From assembly GCA_021816565.1 (NCBI GenBank), contig JAKAXN010000076.1:1-14386 (forward strand): 14,386 nt of DNA, given 5' to 3'. Every line of letters begins with the position of its first letter. Position 1 is the first letter of the stretch. The notes below the pieces were generated by a model. That model was not told the DNA's origin, ran no database searches, and was given only the letters and a program-made list of their open reading frames with translations. A program made the translations under genes and the position numbers. Shown piece after piece: positions 13,567-14,386 of the stretch. Origin of the DNA: Actinomycetes bacterium. GTDB taxonomy: Bacteria; Actinomycetota; Acidimicrobiia; Acidimicrobiales; Palsa-688.

Positions 13567-14386
13567 GTGGCCATGGTGGCCGACGGGGCCGGGGCGTCGA
13601 GGGACGCTCTCAGCTCGAAGCGTTTCACCTTCCCGGTGGCCGTCCGGGGCAGCGAGTCGACCACGTGCACCTGCCGGGGCCGCTTGAACGACGCCATGCG
13701 GGCCCGGCAGTGGGCCAGCAGGTCCGCCACATCGAGCGTCCCGCCCCGGCGGGGCACCACGAAAGCCACCGTGGTCTCGAGGCCGGTGGCGTCCCGGGCG
13801 CCTATCACTGCGGCCTCGAGGACGCCCGGGTGCTCGAGTATCACGCTCTCCACCTCGGTGGGCGACACCCAGATACCGCCGGCCTTGATCATGTCGCTGT
13901 TGCGGCCGACGAACTGGTAGTAGCCGTCCTCGGAGCGGCTGTAGACGTCGCCGGTGCGCAGCCAGCCGTCGACGAAGGTCTCCTCGTTGAGCTCGGGCCG
14001 CTGCCAGTAGCCGGTGGCGATGGACGGGCCGCGCACCCACAGGGAGCCCGGCGTGTCGGCGTCGGCGATCTCGGTGCCGTCGTGGCCGAGCAGCCTCAGC
14101 TGGTATCCCGGTACCGGCTCCCCCGACGTCCCGGCCCGGGCCCGGCCCGGCCGGTTGGAGCAGAAGATGTGCAGCGCCTCGGTGGAGCCGATCCCGTCGA
14201 GCATCTCGGTGCCGAAGCGGGACTCGAAGCGGCGGATCACCTCCGCCGGCAGGACCTCACCGGCGGTGACGGTGGCCCGGGCCGAGGCCAGCATGTCGCT
14301 GGGCACGTCGGCGTCGGCCAGGGCGGCGCAGAAGCCCGGCGGGGCGAAGAAGAGGGTGGGCCGGTGGGCGCCGGCCAGGGCCGCGG
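13563..14386 (-). CDS. Benzoate-CoA ligase-like AMP-forming enzyme, N-terminus cut by window edge
   Basis: C-terminal 274 or so residues of an ANL-superfamily acid-CoA ligase that activates a carboxylic acid via an acyl-adenylate. The window starts inside the AMP-binding domain at AGAHRPTLFFAPPGFCAAL. Family motifs follow: SAGE-like TAGEVLPAE, DGIGSTEALHIFCSNRPG, TSGEPVPGY, GWLRTGD with YYQFVGRNSDMIKAGGIWVS, and PRTATGKVKRFEL, whose catalytic Lys codon is at 13629-13631. The GSTE..HIF..NRPG pattern is characteristic of the benzoate-CoA ligase branch, so an aromatic acid is the likely substrate, by inference. A GTG at 14306 is inside the domain and is not the start; the frame stays open to the edge. 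It overlaps the hydrolase start by 4 bp, so both are one operon. Confidence 0.9.
   Translation of the reverse strand, partial: AALAGAHRPTLFFAPPGFCAALADADVPSDMLASARATVTAGEVLPAEVIRRFESRFGTEMLDGIGSTEALHIFCSNRPGRARAGTSGEPVPGYQLRLLGHDGTEIADADTPGSLWVRGPSIATGYWQRPELNEETFVDGWLRTGDVYSRSEDGYYQFVGRNSDMIKAGGIWVSPTEVESVILEHPGVLEAAVIGARDATGLETTVAFVVPRRGGTLDVADLLAHCRARMASFKRPRQVHVVDSLPRTATGKVKRFELRASLDAPAPSATMAT

Noticed and set aside
12757..13920. 387-codon plus-strand frame opposite the hydrolase and ligase
   Set aside because: Shadow of two genes with intact catalytic motifs on the minus strand.
1..14386. tRNA, rRNA, CRISPR, insertion sequence or phage genes
   Set aside because: I read both strands and found no cloverleaf, repeat-spacer array, transposase motif or phage gene.

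Overview
The window is high-GC DNA with dense, tightly packed genes. GTG and TTG starts are common, as are 4-bp GTGA overlaps. Gene content includes membrane GGDEF/EAL proteins, a PAS-GAF-PP2C phosphatase, DesK/NarL-type two-component genes and a secreted GH25-like protein opening with SDISWPQC. Together these point to an actinobacterium; Acidimicrobiia is my best guess, by inference only. I see no RNA gene, CRISPR array, transposase or phage gene.

Layout. (1) 1-2211, minus: a membrane-GAF-GGDEF-EAL cyclic-di-GMP protein whose C-terminus runs off the left edge. (2) 2212-2744: a visibly less GC-rich divergent gap with two long perfect or near-perfect hairpins and two small palindromes. (3) 2745-4022, plus: an MFS exporter. 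(4) 4023-4298: a gap with a plausible promoter, a 16-bp palindrome and a 5' leader hairpin. It is followed by a PAS-GAF-PP2C phosphatase (4299-6020) and a hemerythrin HHE protein (6096-6632). (5) 6651-6860, minus: a small Cys-containing orphan, then a secreted GH25-like protein (6991-7860, minus). (6) 7998-10301, plus: an overlapping three-gene operon of a membrane protein, a histidine kinase and a LuxR-type response regulator. (7) 10306 to the right edge, minus: read in transcription order, a benzoate-CoA-ligase-like enzyme (5' end outside the window), an alpha/beta hydrolase overlapping it by 4 bp, an acyltransferase-3 membrane protein, and a separate SGNH lipoprotein.

How the genes may work together. 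Much of the window is signalling: cyclic-di-GMP turnover, PP2C phosphatase partner switching possibly tied to an O2/NO-binding hemerythrin, and a two-component system with its own membrane protein. The AT3 and SGNH genes look like a split version of the usual fused OafA/OatA-type O-acyltransferase, one part moving acyl groups across the membrane and the other transferring them outside. The ligase/hydrolase pair probably acts on an aromatic acyl-CoA. No clearly new defence or mobile system is visible. The best leads are the hairpin-rich leader of the exporter, the split acyltransferase, the His-rich membrane protein coupled to the kinase, and the phosphatase/hemerythrin pair.
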